Source of the DNA: an uncultured Oscillospiraceae bacterium
GTDB lineage: Bacteria; Bacillota; Clostridia; Oscillospirales; Oscillospiraceae
NCBI GenBank assembly: GCA_934569225.1
Contig: CAKTKC010000016.1
Location: forward strand, 8,205-72,204
Direction: 5' to 3'
DNA length: 64,000 bases
Below, piece after piece: positions 55,741-64,000 of this stretch. Every line of letters begins with the position of its first letter. The stretch's first letter is position 1. The notes below the pieces were generated by a model, which saw only the letters and a list, made by a program, of their open reading frames with translations, was not told the DNA's origin and did not search any database. The translations under genes were made by a program, and so were the position numbers.

Positions 55741-57372
55741 TTATTCTGCGGAGATCAGGTAGTAATATACCGGCTGTCCGCCGCTGAGCAGATTCACGTC
55801 CGCATTGGGGCAGATGTCCGCGAAGATGTCCGCCGCCTTCTGAGCCTGCTTTTCCTTCACGTCCTCGCCGTAGTAGATCGTGATATACTCCTTGCCGTCG
55901 TCCCGGACCTTTTCCGCCAGAGCCTTGAGCAGAACCTTGATGTCCTGACTGGTGCCGAACAGCTGGCTGCCGCACAGCGCCAGATAGTCGCCCTCATGGA
56001 TGTCGTGGCCGTCAAAGTCGGAATTCCGGGCGGCGTAGGTGATCTGCATGGTGTCCACGGTGTCCAGCGCCTCGGTCAGAGCGGCGGTGTTTTCCTCAAC
56101 GCTTCCCTCGGGGACAAAGCTCAGCATGGCGGTGATGCCCTGAGGAACGGTCTTGGAGGGGATGACCACCACGGTCTTGGGGGTCAGCGCGTCCACCTGC
56201 TGGGCAGCCATGATGATGTTCTTGTTGTTGGGCAGGACAAAGACAGTCTCGGCGGGCACCTTGTTCACCGCCTCCAGAATGTCCTGGGTGCTGGGGTTCA
56301 TGGTCTGGCCGCCGGAGATGATCTGATCGACGCCCAGATTCTGGAACACGTCCGCAAGTCCGGCTCCGGCGCAGACGGAGACAACGCCCAGAGGCTTCTC
56401 CGGCTTGGCGATCTTCGGGGCAATCTCCTGCTCGGAGAGCACCTTTTCCGTGTGCTGCAGGCGCATGTTCTCGATTTTCACAGTGACAAAGGAGCCGTAG
56501 TTCAGCGCCTCGGTCAGCGCCTTGCCGGGATCGTTGGTATGGACATGCACCTTGATGATCTCGTCGTCATCCACCAGCACAAGGCTGTCGCCCAGCTCGG
56601 ACAGGAACGCCCGGAGATTTTCGGGGTCATGGTCATTTTCCCGGGAAATAATGAACTCGGTGCAGTAGGAGAAGGTGATATCCTCGGTATTGAAGTCAGA
56701 GAAATCTGCGCTCTGCTTGGTCTGCGTCACCTCGCCGCTTTCGGGCAGCACCACGTCCTCGCCCTGGAGGGCGCTGAGCATGGCTTCCAGCGCCACGACC
56801 CAGCCCTTGCCGCCGGCGTCCACAACACCGGCCTTTTTCAGCACGGGGTTCTGGTTGACGGTATCGGCCAGCGCCTTCACGGCCTCTTCGATGGCCGCTT
56901 CGTGGACGAACTCGATGAAATTGTTCTCCCGGGCAGCGTCGGCGGCCTTGGCCGCAGACAGGCGGGCGACGGTGAGAATGGTGCCTTCGGCGGGCTTCAT
57001 GACAGCCTTGTAGGCAGCGTCAACGCCCTCCTGCAGCGCCTGCGCCCACAGAACGCCGTCGCACTCCTCGCTGCCCTTCAGGCGCTTGGAAATGCCCCGG
57101 AACAGCAGCGACAGAATCACGCCGGAGTTGCCCCGTGCGCCCCGCAGCATGGCGGAAGCCGCCACCTTGGACGCTTTTTCCAGATCGGGGTCCTCGGTCT
57201 TGCGCAGGTCGGAGGCCGCGGCGTTGATGGTCATGGACATATTGGTGCCGGTGTCTCCATCCGGCACGGGGAACACGTTCAGCTCGTTGAGAGCCTGCTT
57301 GTTGATCTCGATGGCGGCAGCCGCGCTGATGATCATTCTGCGAAGATCGGCTCCGTTGATGGTTTCTCTCAA
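55741..57372 (-). CDS. DAK-phosphatase / fatty-acid kinase A-like protein (YloV)
   Basis: A 543-residue protein with an N-terminal DAK2/DhaL-type kinase domain (1-200: PVPDGDTGTNMS at 37-48, RGARGNSGVILS) and a C-terminal DegV-related half (about 310-543). FakA phosphorylates fatty acids carried by a DegV/FakB protein, and a DegV gene is at the right end of this window. It starts at TTG (57372) after CGGAGGG. It is 18 bases behind the Asp23 gene, a pairing conserved in Firmicutes. Confidence 0.92.
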   Translation of the reverse strand: MRETINGADLRRMIISAAAAIEINKQALNELNVFPVPDGDTGTNMSMTINAAASDLRKTEDPDLEKASKVAASAMLRGARGNSGVILSLLFRGISKRLKGSEECDGVLWAQALQEGVDAAYKAVMKPAEGTILTVARLSAAKAADAARENNFIEFVHEAAIEEAVKALADTVNQNPVLKKAGVVDAGGKGWVVALEAMLSALQGEDVVLPESGEVTQTKQSADFSDFNTEDITFSYCTEFIISRENDHDPENLRAFLSELGDSLVLVDDDEIIKVHVHTNDPGKALTEALNYGSFVTVKIENMRLQHTEKVLSEQEIAPKIAKPEKPLGVVSVCAGAGLADVFQNLGVDQIISGGQTMNPSTQDILEAVNKVPAETVFVLPNNKNIIMAAQQVDALTPKTVVVIPSKTVPQGITAMLSFVPEGSVEENTAALTEALDTVDTMQITYAARNSDFDGHDIHEGDYLALCGSQLFGTSQDIKVLLKALAEKVRDDGKEYITIYYGEDVKEKQAQKAADIFADICPNADVNLLSGGQPVYYYLISAE

Positions 57373-57390
57373 TTTATTTCCCTCCGAACT

Positions 57391-57744
57391 TTAACCGATC
57401 ACCATAGAATCGATATAAACATTTACGGCCCGAACCTCGGTGCCGGTGCAGTTGGTCACCACATAGCGAACCTCGGAAATAATGGAAGCGCCCACGGCGT
57501 TCAGGTTTACGTTGTTGTCCACGATAATATGCAGGTCAATGGAAATGGTGTCGTCCTCGTTGAACTGGACATGCACGCCCTTGCCCACGGATTCCCGGCG
57601 GAGCAGGTGGTACACGCCGTCGGTCAGGCTCCGGGCAGCCATGCCCTTGACACCAAAGCAGTTGATGACAGCGGTGCCGACAATGTCCGTGTAGACGCTG
57701 GTGCTGACATTGACGCTTCCGTTTTCATTTTCGTGACGGATCAT
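57391..57744 (-). CDS. Asp23/Gls24-family protein
   Basis: A 117-residue alkaline-shock-protein family member. Recognisable are VNVSTSVYTDIVGTAVINC, the GVKGMAARS segment, HIIVDNNVNL and the final EVRAVNVYIDSMVI. Such small proteins often precede yloV/fakA in Firmicutes and may act in envelope or stress response. The ATG at 57744 has a GGAGG site at the right distance; an upstream in-frame start overlaps that site. Confidence 0.9.
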   Translation of the reverse strand: MIRHENENGSVNVSTSVYTDIVGTAVINCFGVKGMAARSLTDGVYHLLRRESVGKGVHVQFNEDDTISIDLHIIVDNNVNLNAVGASIISEVRYVVTNCTGTEVRAVNVYIDSMVIG

Positions 57745-57786
57745 AGATGCAACCTCCAATTTTAGCGTATTTTGATTACAGGCGCC

Positions 57787-59349
57787 TCAAACCATGCTGT
57801 CTTCCCAGCAGTCGGGGGCGGTCAGACCCATCATCTTGACAATGGTGGGCGCCACGTTGGCAAGGCCGTAGTGGCCGTCCTTGATGACCCAGGTGTGATC
57901 GGGGTCGTAGATGATGAAGGGAACGGGGTTCAGGGAATGGGCCGTGCGGACGGAGGTCTTTCCCTTCTTGGTCTCGGTCATCTGATCGGCGTTGCCGTGG
58001 TCGGCAGTGATCAGAACGATATAGCCGTACTTGTCGGCGGCTTCCACAATGGCCGCCACGCTCTTGTCCACGCACTCCATGGCGTAGACCACCGCGTCAA
58101 ACACGCCGGTGTGACCCACCATGTCGCCATTGGGGAAGTTGCAGCGCAGGAACTGGAACTTTTTAGACGCCATGTTCTCCACCATCTTCTCGGTGATCTC
58201 CCTGGACTTCATGGCAGGGGCCTTCTCGAAGGGGATCACGTCGGAGGGAACTTCCTCGTAGACCTCCAGATTCTCGTCCACCTTGCCGGAGCGGTTGCCG
58301 TTCCAGAAATAGGTCACGTGGCCGTACTTCTGGGTCTCGGACAGGGCGTACTCGTGGACTCCGGCGGCGCACAGCACCTCGGTCAGGGTGTGCTTGATGA
58401 CGGGGGGCTGCACCAGATAATGCTGGGGGATCTTCAGGTCGCCGTCGTACTGGAGCATACCGGCAAACTTCACGCCGGTGTAGTCGCCCCGGTCGAAGTG
58501 GTCGAATTCCTTGCGGTCAAAGGCCAGGGAAATCTCCTGTGCCCGGTCGCCACGGAAGTTGAAGAGGATGACGCTGTCGCCGTTGGCGATCTTCGCCACA
58601 GGCTCGCCGCCGCGCTCGATCACGAAGGCGGGCAGATCCTGGTCAATGCAGCCGGTCTCGGCGCGATAGGTCTCGATAGCCGCCTTGGCAGAGGGGAATC
58701 TTCTGCCGATCGCCTGGACGTGGGTGCGCCAGCCCTGCTCCACCATCGGCCAGTTGGCCTCGTAGCGATCCATGGTGATCTGCATACGGCCGCCGCCGGA
58801 GGCGATGGCATAGTCGCAGCCCTCGGTGTTCAGCTCGGCAAGCACCTTCTCCAGCATGTCCACATACTCCAGCGCAGAAGTGGCGGGCACATCACGGCCG
58901 TCCAGAAGGATGTGGCAGTAGGCCTTCTTCACGCCCTCGGCGTGGGCTTCCCGCAGCATGGCAATCAGGTGATGGATGTTGGAATGGACGTTACCGTCGG
59001 ACAGCAGACCCAGGAAATGCAGCGCCTTGCCGGAAACGGCGTTGGCGATCAGGTCTTTCCAGGTCTCGGACGCATACAGCGTGCCGCTTTCGATGGACTC
59101 GCCCACCAGCTTCGCGCCCTGGGAGTAGATCTGGCCGCAGCCCAGCGCGTTATGGCCGACCTCGGAGTTGCCCATATCATCGTCCGTGGGCAGACCGACG
59201 GCGGTGCCGTGGGCTTTCAGATAAGTATGGGGGCAGGTGGCAAGCAGATGATCCAGCGTGGGAGTCTTGGCAACCGCGACCGCATCGCCGCTGCCGCCGT
59301 CACCCTTGCCGACGCCGTCCATGATAACAAGAACAATGGGTTTTTCCAT
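57787..59349 (-). CDS. gpmI: 2,3-bisphosphoglycerate-independent phosphoglycerate mutase
   Basis: A 520-residue manganese-dependent enzyme converting 3- to 2-phosphoglycerate in glycolysis. The first metal Asp11 is in VLVIMDGVG, the phospho-serine Ser62 in DMGNSEVGHNALG, and later motifs include LLDGRDVPATS, RYEANW, NFRGDRAQE and the C-terminal metal sites in NFPNGDMVGHTG and ITADHGNADQM. Length and motifs are complete. GAGGGA precedes the ATG. Confidence 0.96.
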   Translation of the reverse strand: MEKPIVLVIMDGVGKGDGGSGDAVAVAKTPTLDHLLATCPHTYLKAHGTAVGLPTDDDMGNSEVGHNALGCGQIYSQGAKLVGESIESGTLYASETWKDLIANAVSGKALHFLGLLSDGNVHSNIHHLIAMLREAHAEGVKKAYCHILLDGRDVPATSALEYVDMLEKVLAELNTEGCDYAIASGGGRMQITMDRYEANWPMVEQGWRTHVQAIGRRFPSAKAAIETYRAETGCIDQDLPAFVIERGGEPVAKIANGDSVILFNFRGDRAQEISLAFDRKEFDHFDRGDYTGVKFAGMLQYDGDLKIPQHYLVQPPVIKHTLTEVLCAAGVHEYALSETQKYGHVTYFWNGNRSGKVDENLEVYEEVPSDVIPFEKAPAMKSREITEKMVENMASKKFQFLRCNFPNGDMVGHTGVFDAVVYAMECVDKSVAAIVEAADKYGYIVLITADHGNADQMTETKKGKTSVRTAHSLNPVPFIIYDPDHTWVIKDGHYGLANVAPTIVKMMGLTAPDCWEDSMV

Positions 59350-59470
59350 AATAAATCCCTCCAGAAAAAGAGCTATTCATACAAGTTTGCATTCTATTGG
59401 ATTTTATTATTTTACATCATTTTTGCCGAACTTACAACCACTTTTTTAATTTTTCCGTAACGCCCAAAAA

Positions 59471-59513
59471 AACTTCCGGAAAAATCAAAAAATGAGTGAT
59501 TTTTCCGGAAGTT
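59471..59513 (-). terminator. Terminator of the LRR surface-protein gene
   Basis: A perfect 17-bp stem (59471-59487 with 59497-59513), followed on the minus strand by seven T residues and GGGCG. Confidence 0.85.
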
Positions 59514-59559
59514 GTTAAATATGTTTTAACGGATTGTTCCCATGCTCAGACGTGGACGC

Positions 59560-60480
59560 TCAGTCGTCGTAGTCTTCGTCCCGCTTTCTTCTGTAGATGA
59601 GCAGGCCGATGAGCAGCAGGCTCAGCGTTCCGGAGACGATGAGAACGCCGATGAGGATGCCGATTACCGGGGAGCTGTCCTTCTGTTCCTCGGGCAGCGT
59701 CGGGGGAACCGTTTGCTGCGTGGGAAGGGTCTCCGGTGCCTGAGTCGCCTGGGTCGTCTCGGGAACCGTGGGTGGCTGGGTGGTAGGGACGATGGGCGGC
59801 TCAGTCGCGGGTTGGGTGGTGGGCGGCACCGTCGTCTCTGTCGGCCGGGAGGTTACCTGGACTTCGTTGCCAAAATGATAGGGGTCGGAGCCGTTGGCGG
59901 CAAGCACCTGTAACCGTCCGTGGAAATTGGTTTCCAGTTCTTCCACATATTCACTCGGCCAGATGTTGTTCACCGGGCAGTAAATCGTGATATTGTTGCC
60001 GTTCCACAGGCAGTTGGCGTTGAAGGAGGGCATACCGCCGCTGCAATAGACCTCCGTCAGATTGGTGCAGCCCTCGAAGGAGCTTGCACCGAACCGGCGG
60101 AAGGAGGCGGGGAGGGAGATTTTCGTCAGTCCCTCGCAGCCCTGAAAGGCGCTTGCGCCGATCTCCTTCAGGGAATTGCCGAAATCCACCGCCGTCAGGT
60201 TTTTGTAATCGGTGAACGCACCCGCGCCCACGCTGGTCACGCCGTCGGTGAGGACAACAGTGTGAATCTGGTCTGCGCTGCCCGACCAGGGCGCGCCGCC
60301 TTCAAAATCCTTCATGGCGCCGCTGCCGGAAACGGTCAGGGTATTGCCTTCCAGCGACCAGGAAAGTCCGTCGCCGCAGCTCTCCGCGGGCGGGTCTGTT
60401 TCCGTGGCAAAGCCGCTGGGGGCAAGGAGCGTCAGCAGCAAGAAGGCCGCCAGAATGTGCAAAACAAATCGCTTCATCAT
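59560..60480 (-). CDS. BspA-type leucine-rich-repeat surface protein
   Basis: A 306-residue membrane-anchored surface protein: signal peptide (1-25), a short LSWSLEGNTLTVSGSG beta segment typical of clostridial surface proteins, BspA/LRR_5-like repeats (about 75-155: SVGAGAFTDYKNLTAV, EIGASAFQGCEGLTKI, RFGASSFEGCTNLTEV), a threonine/proline-rich wall-spanning linker (about 215-265), one membrane helix (about 272-294) and a charged tail. Such repeats mediate binding to proteins or cells. AAAGGAAG precedes the ATG. An inverted repeat lies in its promoter region. Confidence 0.87.
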   Translation of the reverse strand: MMKRFVLHILAAFLLLTLLAPSGFATETDPPAESCGDGLSWSLEGNTLTVSGSGAMKDFEGGAPWSGSADQIHTVVLTDGVTSVGAGAFTDYKNLTAVDFGNSLKEIGASAFQGCEGLTKISLPASFRRFGASSFEGCTNLTEVYCSGGMPSFNANCLWNGNNITIYCPVNNIWPSEYVEELETNFHGRLQVLAANGSDPYHFGNEVQVTSRPTETTVPPTTQPATEPPIVPTTQPPTVPETTQATQAPETLPTQQTVPPTLPEEQKDSSPVIGILIGVLIVSGTLSLLLIGLLIYRRKRDEDYDD

Positions 60481-60506
60481 ATGTACTTCCTTTCTGTAGC
60501 TTCGAC

Positions 60507-60542
60507 CTCATGATACCAAATCCGTCATGAGAAAATTGTCAA
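60507..60542 (-). promoter_or_regulatory. -35 box and 7-bp palindrome upstream of the LRR gene
   Basis: Minus-strand TTGACA (60537-60542) is followed by CTCATGA-N11-TCATGAG (60507-60513, 60525-60531). The -10 is not clear; the palindrome lies where a repressor would block the promoter. Confidence 0.4.
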
Positions 60543-60553
60543 AAAGCGACCCT

Positions 60554-60585
60554 GGGAAGCTCGGAGCCGCCTAAAGGTTCCCTTA
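60554..60585. repeat. Short remnant resembling the ends of the 388-bp element
   Basis: GGGAAGCTC at the left and AGGTTCCCTTA at the right match the outer ends of the element at 17304-17695. As there, the TTA on the right is the reverse complement of the TAA stop of the adjacent minus-strand gene (murA). Confidence 0.35.
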
Positions 60586-61854
60586 AGATTCATCCTCCAC
60601 CCGGCAGATGTCCGCGCCCAGCGCCCGGAGCTTTTCCACCAGATTCTCGTAGCCCCGTTCAATGAAATGAATGTGCTCCACAAAGGTGGTGCCTCTGGCC
60701 GCAAGACCCGCAATGACCAGCGCCGCGCCTGCCCGCAGATCGTGGGCAAAAACGGTGCTGCCTGTGAGATGGTCTACGCCGGTGACCGTCGCCGTCTTGC
60801 CGCTGATGCGGATGCTGGCGCCCATGCTTTCCAGCTCGGTGCAGTAGCCGAAGAACCGGGTCTCGTAGACGCTTTCCGTCAGGCGGCTGGTTCCTCCCGC
60901 CAGCGCCATGCACACGCAGACCTGCGCCTGCATATCCGTGGGGAAGCCGGGGTAGGGACGGGTCTTGACCGTGGTCTGCCGCAGCTTTCCCGTGCGCATG
61001 ATGCGGATGGAATCGTCGTAATTGATGATCTTCGCGCCCATTTCCTGAAGCTTGCTGGTGATGCACTCCATGTGTTTGGGAATTACGTTCTGCACCAGCA
61101 CGTTGCCGCCCACCGCCGTGACCGCCGCCAGGTAAGTTCCCGCCTCGATCTGGTCGGGGATGATGGCGTAGGTGCCGCCCCGCAGAGCGTTGACGCCCCG
61201 GATTTTGACGGTGTCCGTGCCTGCGCCGGTGATCCGGGCACCCATGGTGTTCAGGAAGTTGGCCAGATCCACGATGTGGGGTTCCTTCGCCGCGTTTTCG
61301 ATGATGGTCTGACCGGGCAGCAAGGTCGCCGCCAGCATGATGTTGACGGTCGCGCCCACGGACGCCATGTCCAGGCTGATCCGTCCGCCATGCAGTCCCT
61401 CCTGACCGGGGGTCAGAGCGACATATTCCTCTGTTTCGTCCACATCCGCACCCAGCGCCAGGAAGCCCTTGATGTGCTGGTCAATGGGGCGGGAGGCAAA
61501 ATTGCAGCCGCCGGGCAGCGCCACATGTGCTCTGCCGAACCGCCCCAGCAGCGCACCCATCAGATAATAGCTGGCGCGCATTCTGCGGACGAGCTGCTGA
61601 TCCGGCTCGCTGCACTGAATGTCCGCGCAGTCGATCTCCACCACGCCGGGTTCCGGGGTAACGATCTTCGCACCCATCCCGTCGAGGATACTCAGCAGAA
61701 TCCGGACATCGGAAATATTGGGAACATTCTCGATCCGGCACTTGCCGCTGACCAGCAGAGCCGCGGGCAGGATCGCCACGGCCGCGTTCTTCGCGCCGCT
61801 GATCGTGACGGTGCCGTTCAGGGGATGACCGCCGTTAATTTCATATCTTGCCAA
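60583..61854 (-). CDS. murA: UDP-N-acetylglucosamine 1-carboxyvinyltransferase
   Basis: A 423-residue EPSP-synthase-fold enzyme that adds enolpyruvate from PEP to UDP-GlcNAc, the first committed step of peptidoglycan synthesis. SGAKNA near residue 19 holds the conserved Lys22-Asn23 pair and the catalytic cysteine Cys117 is in GRAHVALPGGCNF, so fosfomycin sensitivity is expected. The TTG at 61854 is chosen because AAGGAGAGG precedes it at seven bases and the protein then aligns with the family start; an upstream ATG at 61887 lies before that site. Confidence 0.95.
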   Translation of the reverse strand: MARYEINGGHPLNGTVTISGAKNAAVAILPAALLVSGKCRIENVPNISDVRILLSILDGMGAKIVTPEPGVVEIDCADIQCSEPDQQLVRRMRASYYLMGALLGRFGRAHVALPGGCNFASRPIDQHIKGFLALGADVDETEEYVALTPGQEGLHGGRISLDMASVGATVNIMLAATLLPGQTIIENAAKEPHIVDLANFLNTMGARITGAGTDTVKIRGVNALRGGTYAIIPDQIEAGTYLAAVTAVGGNVLVQNVIPKHMECITSKLQEMGAKIINYDDSIRIMRTGKLRQTTVKTRPYPGFPTDMQAQVCVCMALAGGTSRLTESVYETRFFGYCTELESMGASIRISGKTATVTGVDHLTGSTVFAHDLRAGAALVIAGLAARGTTFVEHIHFIERGYENLVEKLRALGADICRVEDES

Positions 61855-61908
61855 GGAATATCCTCTCCTTGTGATTGGATTCGTCAATCGTCATACATAG
61901 GCTACGGT

Positions 61909-61937
61909 ATTATATCATACATAGCGAATCTTGTAAA
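61909..61937 (-). promoter_or_regulatory. murA promoter
   Basis: Minus-strand TTTACA (61932-61937), 17 bp, TATAAT (61909-61914). Confidence 0.75.
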
Positions 61938-61991
61938 GTACCATTGCCGGAAGGGAAATTACCGAAGTTTTCCTCTGCAAAACTCCCTTCA

Positions 61992-63281
61992 TTACCGCCG
62001 CAATCCCTTCGGATAATGATTTTTCAGCACCCGGCCGTCGCCCTTGCCCCAGCCGATGGAATAGCCGTCCGCCGAAACGAGGCACCAGCCTTTCCGTTCC
62101 GACGGCACCACGTCTCCCCGGAGATAAGCGCTTATCTCCCCGGAGTCCGCCGGGTAATCCTGTTGGTTTTCGCAGGTCTTCAGCCACAGCGCCAGAGCGT
62201 GGGCAGGCTCAAAGCGGTCTTTTTTCACCGTCCCCAGCTCCAGTCCGGGGCGGAGGACTTTCAGCTTCCGGATGTCCGGCATATCGGGCGGCGCCCAGTA
62301 CAGGGTGTCTCCGAAGGTGACCGCCTTCCCGTCGGGCAGGCGGATATCCAGGCTGCCCGCAAAGGGCTGCCAGGTTTTCGGAAGTTTTTCCCCGGCGGGA
62401 ATCACAGTACTTTCTTCGCTGCCTTCCATCTTACGCAGCACGGCGGTAAAATGTCCCTCCCCCAGCAGCTTATGGGGCCACAGGCGGAAGCTCCCGTTTT
62501 CCCCGGCCTCGAACCAGGGGGCATCCACCTGTTCCGGGACAAATTCGGGATGATTCTCCAAAAACCGCGCCACCGTCTGCTCGTCCTCTTCCGGGGCGAA
62601 GGTGCAGGTGGAGTACACCAGCCGCCCGCCGGGGCGAACCAGCGCTGCGGCGGAATTTAAAATTTCCTCCTGCCGCCGGGCGCACATCTCCACGGTCTCC
62701 TGGTTCCAGTCCGTGACGGCGGCTTCTTCCTTCCGGAACATTCCCTCTCCGGAGCAGGGCGCGTCCACCAGCACCCGGTCAAAAAAACCGGCAAACCGCT
62801 GTGCCAGGGTGGCCGGATGCTCGTTGGTCACCAAGGCGTTGGCAACGGCCATGCGCTCGATGTTCCGGGATAGAATTTTCGCCCGCTTGGGGTTGATCTC
62901 ATTGCAGAGCAGAAAGCCCTGACCCATCATCCGTCCGGCGATCTGGGTGGTCTTGCCGCCGGGGGCGGCGCACAGATCGCAGACCCGCTCGCCGGGTTGG
63001 GGATCGAGCAAAGCCACCGGCGCCATGGCGCTGGCTTCCTGAAGGTAGTAGACGCCCGCCTCATGAAAAACGTGCAGGCCGGGTCGGGCGTCCGGGTCGT
63101 AATAGTACCCCATCGGCTCCCATGGCACCGGCTGTCCCACGAAGGGCAGCTGTGGGATCTCCCCTTTCAGGGGATTGAACCGCAGCGCCACCGCCCGGGG
63201 GCGGTTCAGGCTGTCAAGGTAGCTCTCATATTTGTCTCCCAGCTGGCGCTTCATGCGCTCCAAAAAGGCTTCCGGCAGCAT
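61992..63281 (-). CDS. rRNA (cytosine-C5) methyltransferase, RsmF-like
   Basis: A 429-residue NOL1/NOP2/Sun-family SAM-dependent RNA methyltransferase. The SAM-binding CDLCAAPGGKTTQ is near residue 100, the two catalytic cysteines are in DAPCSGEGMFRK and YSTCTFAPEEDE, and an RsmF-type C-terminal RNA-binding extension (about 290-429) follows. It probably modifies a 16S rRNA cytosine. GGAGG precedes the ATG. Confidence 0.9.
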   Translation of the reverse strand: MLPEAFLERMKRQLGDKYESYLDSLNRPRAVALRFNPLKGEIPQLPFVGQPVPWEPMGYYYDPDARPGLHVFHEAGVYYLQEASAMAPVALLDPQPGERVCDLCAAPGGKTTQIAGRMMGQGFLLCNEINPKRAKILSRNIERMAVANALVTNEHPATLAQRFAGFFDRVLVDAPCSGEGMFRKEEAAVTDWNQETVEMCARRQEEILNSAAALVRPGGRLVYSTCTFAPEEDEQTVARFLENHPEFVPEQVDAPWFEAGENGSFRLWPHKLLGEGHFTAVLRKMEGSEESTVIPAGEKLPKTWQPFAGSLDIRLPDGKAVTFGDTLYWAPPDMPDIRKLKVLRPGLELGTVKKDRFEPAHALALWLKTCENQQDYPADSGEISAYLRGDVVPSERKGWCLVSADGYSIGWGKGDGRVLKNHYPKGLRR

Positions 63282-63311
63282 ATGGTACCTCCAAAATCAT
63301 GACTGCGCCCC

Positions 63312-63340
63312 ATTATAGCACATCCCGGGGCATTTTTCCA
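63312..63340 (-). promoter_or_regulatory. Promoter of the rRNA methyltransferase gene
   Basis: Minus-strand TGGAAA (63335-63340), 17 bp, TGC-TATAAT (-10 at 63312-63317). Confidence 0.55.
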
Positions 63341-63349
63341 CCACAAAGC

Positions 63350-63383
63350 GCAAAATGCCGGCGCGGCAGAATTGCCGCGCCGG
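63350..63383 (-). terminator. Terminator of the DegV-like gene
   Basis: Perfect 11-bp GC stem (63373-63383 with 63358-63368), loop ATTC on the minus strand, followed by CATTTTG. Confidence 0.75.
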
Positions 63384-63397
63384 TCAAGATATCAGGG

Positions 63398-64000
63398 TCA
63401 AAAGAGTCGGTTGTCGTTGTGGGTATTGAACGCGCCTTCAAAGCCGATAATCAGGCCGCCCACCTCCGCATAGTAGCTGCACAGCGCCGTCGTCGGCTCC
63501 AGCATAAAGCGGGCATGGGGGAACTCAGCCAGCAGCGCTTCCCGGAAATCCGCCGCCGCTTCCTCGGCGAAGCAGTGGGCAACGCGGATATATCCGCCGT
63601 CCCGGAAGCCCCGCTCCTTTACCATATCCACCAGCATCTGGGTGGTCTTCTTCGGCCCTCTGGACTTATGCACCGGCGTGACCTGGCCGCCCTTGGCCTC
63701 TCCCGCCACCCGGATGCCCAGCACCCCGGCAATCTTCGCCACGGCGATATTCACCCGACCGTTTCTTGCCAGGTTGTTCATGGATTCCAGGCAGAACAGG
63801 GTGTGCAGATGGTTGTGGTAATCCAGCACCTTTTCCTTGGTGGTCTCAAAATCGTCCCCCGCGTCCTCGCACTGACGGATTTTCTCCGCCAGCATCATCA
63901 TTTCCGGCCCCGTTGCCAGAGAGTCGAAGATGAACACCTTTCTCGCCGGATGCTCGGACATGTACGTATCGGCGGCGTGCCTCGCCGCGTTGTAGCTGCC
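63398..64000 (-). CDS. DegV-family (FakB-like) fatty-acid-binding protein, partial
   Basis: The C-terminal 200 residues of a DegV protein; the frame continues across the right edge (GSYNAARHAADTY before the first visible methionine). FDSLATGPEM, the LARNGRVN motif and the C-terminal AEVGGLIIGFEG are typical. DegV/FakB proteins hold a fatty acid that FakA phosphorylates; a FakA-like gene is at 55741-57372. The N-terminal half, which would confirm the fatty-acid site, is outside the window. Confidence 0.88.
   Translation of the reverse strand, partial: GSYNAARHAADTYMSEHPARKVFIFDSLATGPEMMMLAEKIRQCEDAGDDFETTKEKVLDYHNHLHTLFCLESMNNLARNGRVNIAVAKIAGVLGIRVAGEAKGGQVTPVHKSRGPKKTTQMLVDMVKERGFRDGGYIRVAHCFAEEAAADFREALLAEFPHARFMLEPTTALCSYYAEVGGLIIGFEGAFNTHNDNRLF

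Noticed and set aside
59560-60480. An LPXTG-type sortase substrate
   Set aside because: There is no LPXTG motif before the C-terminal helix; the charged tail indicates a plain membrane anchor.
1-64000. Prophage, integrative element, CRISPR array or tRNA genes
   Set aside because: No integrase, recombinase, capsid, portal or spaced direct repeats were seen, and no tRNA-like cloverleaf was recognised; neighbouring genes are mostly chromosomal housekeeping functions.

Overview
This window is a dense, GC-rich bacterial chromosome segment with no phage genes, no CRISPR array and no recognisable tRNA or rRNA. Gene content and signals point to a Gram-positive anaerobe of the Clostridia, most likely Oscillospirales (Oscillospiraceae/Ruminococcaceae). 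The evidence is a butyrate kinase, a PPi-dependent phosphofructokinase, a T-box leader, a glycine riboswitch, a BlaI/BlaR1-type pair, Asp23 plus a FakA-like kinase, an ECF sigma/anti-sigma pair, an AraC-type response regulator and strong Shine-Dalgarno sequences. The genus cannot be fixed from the sequence alone.

Layout, left to right. 1-8.9 kb: end of an NhaC-type antiporter, a ymdB / SbcD-like / YhaN-like operon, then a BlaI repressor with a BlaR1-type M56 sensor whose extracellular part is a duplicated beta-helix, and a lipoprotein. 8.9-12 kb: pfp and class II fba on opposite strands, then a 122-bp inverted-repeat element. 12-17.3 kb: a five-gene operon of one unknown protein, an ABC exporter and a LytS/AraC-type two-component system. 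17.3-22.2 kb: a 388-bp palindromic MITE-like repeat, an operon of CmpB-like, membrane-flavodoxin and ICMT-like proteins, and an ECF sigma with its membrane anti-sigma. 22.4-27.9 kb: butyrate kinase, a TetR regulator, oleate hydratase, a tiny basic protein whose 3' end forms a terminator, and an MFS exporter behind a short leader peptide. 27.9-29.8 kb: an alanine/glycine symporter under a tandem glycine riboswitch. 29.8-34.9 kb: a TerB-N protein, a BrxD-like ATPase and an Lhr-like helicase in one operon, the best candidate for a poorly described defence or DNA-processing system.

34.9-42.9 kb: M42 peptidase and YdcF; T-box-controlled thrS with a glutamine-amidotransferase-like hydrolase; a G5/3D cell-wall protein; rsmA and a HAD phosphatase. 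42.9-46.4 kb: flavodoxin, corrinoid protein and GntR regulator; XRE and PAP2 membrane proteins. 46.5-50.3 kb: a GH3 glucosidase with a GPH sugar symporter. 50.4-54.8 kb: MerR-TipAS regulator, CAT-like acetyltransferase, PspC, an SPL-like radical SAM protein and a J-domain/DUF5685 pair. 54.8-64 kb: housekeeping genes (YihY, FakA-like, Asp23, gpmI, LRR surface protein, murA, rRNA methyltransferase, DegV).

Functionally, the window joins lower glycolysis (pfp, fba, gpmI), butyrate formation (buk), fatty-acid handling (oleate hydratase, FakA/DegV), envelope sensing (M56/beta-helix, two-component system, ECF sigma) and drug response (MFS leader, TipAS, CAT). All functional calls come from reading motifs by eye; no database search was run.
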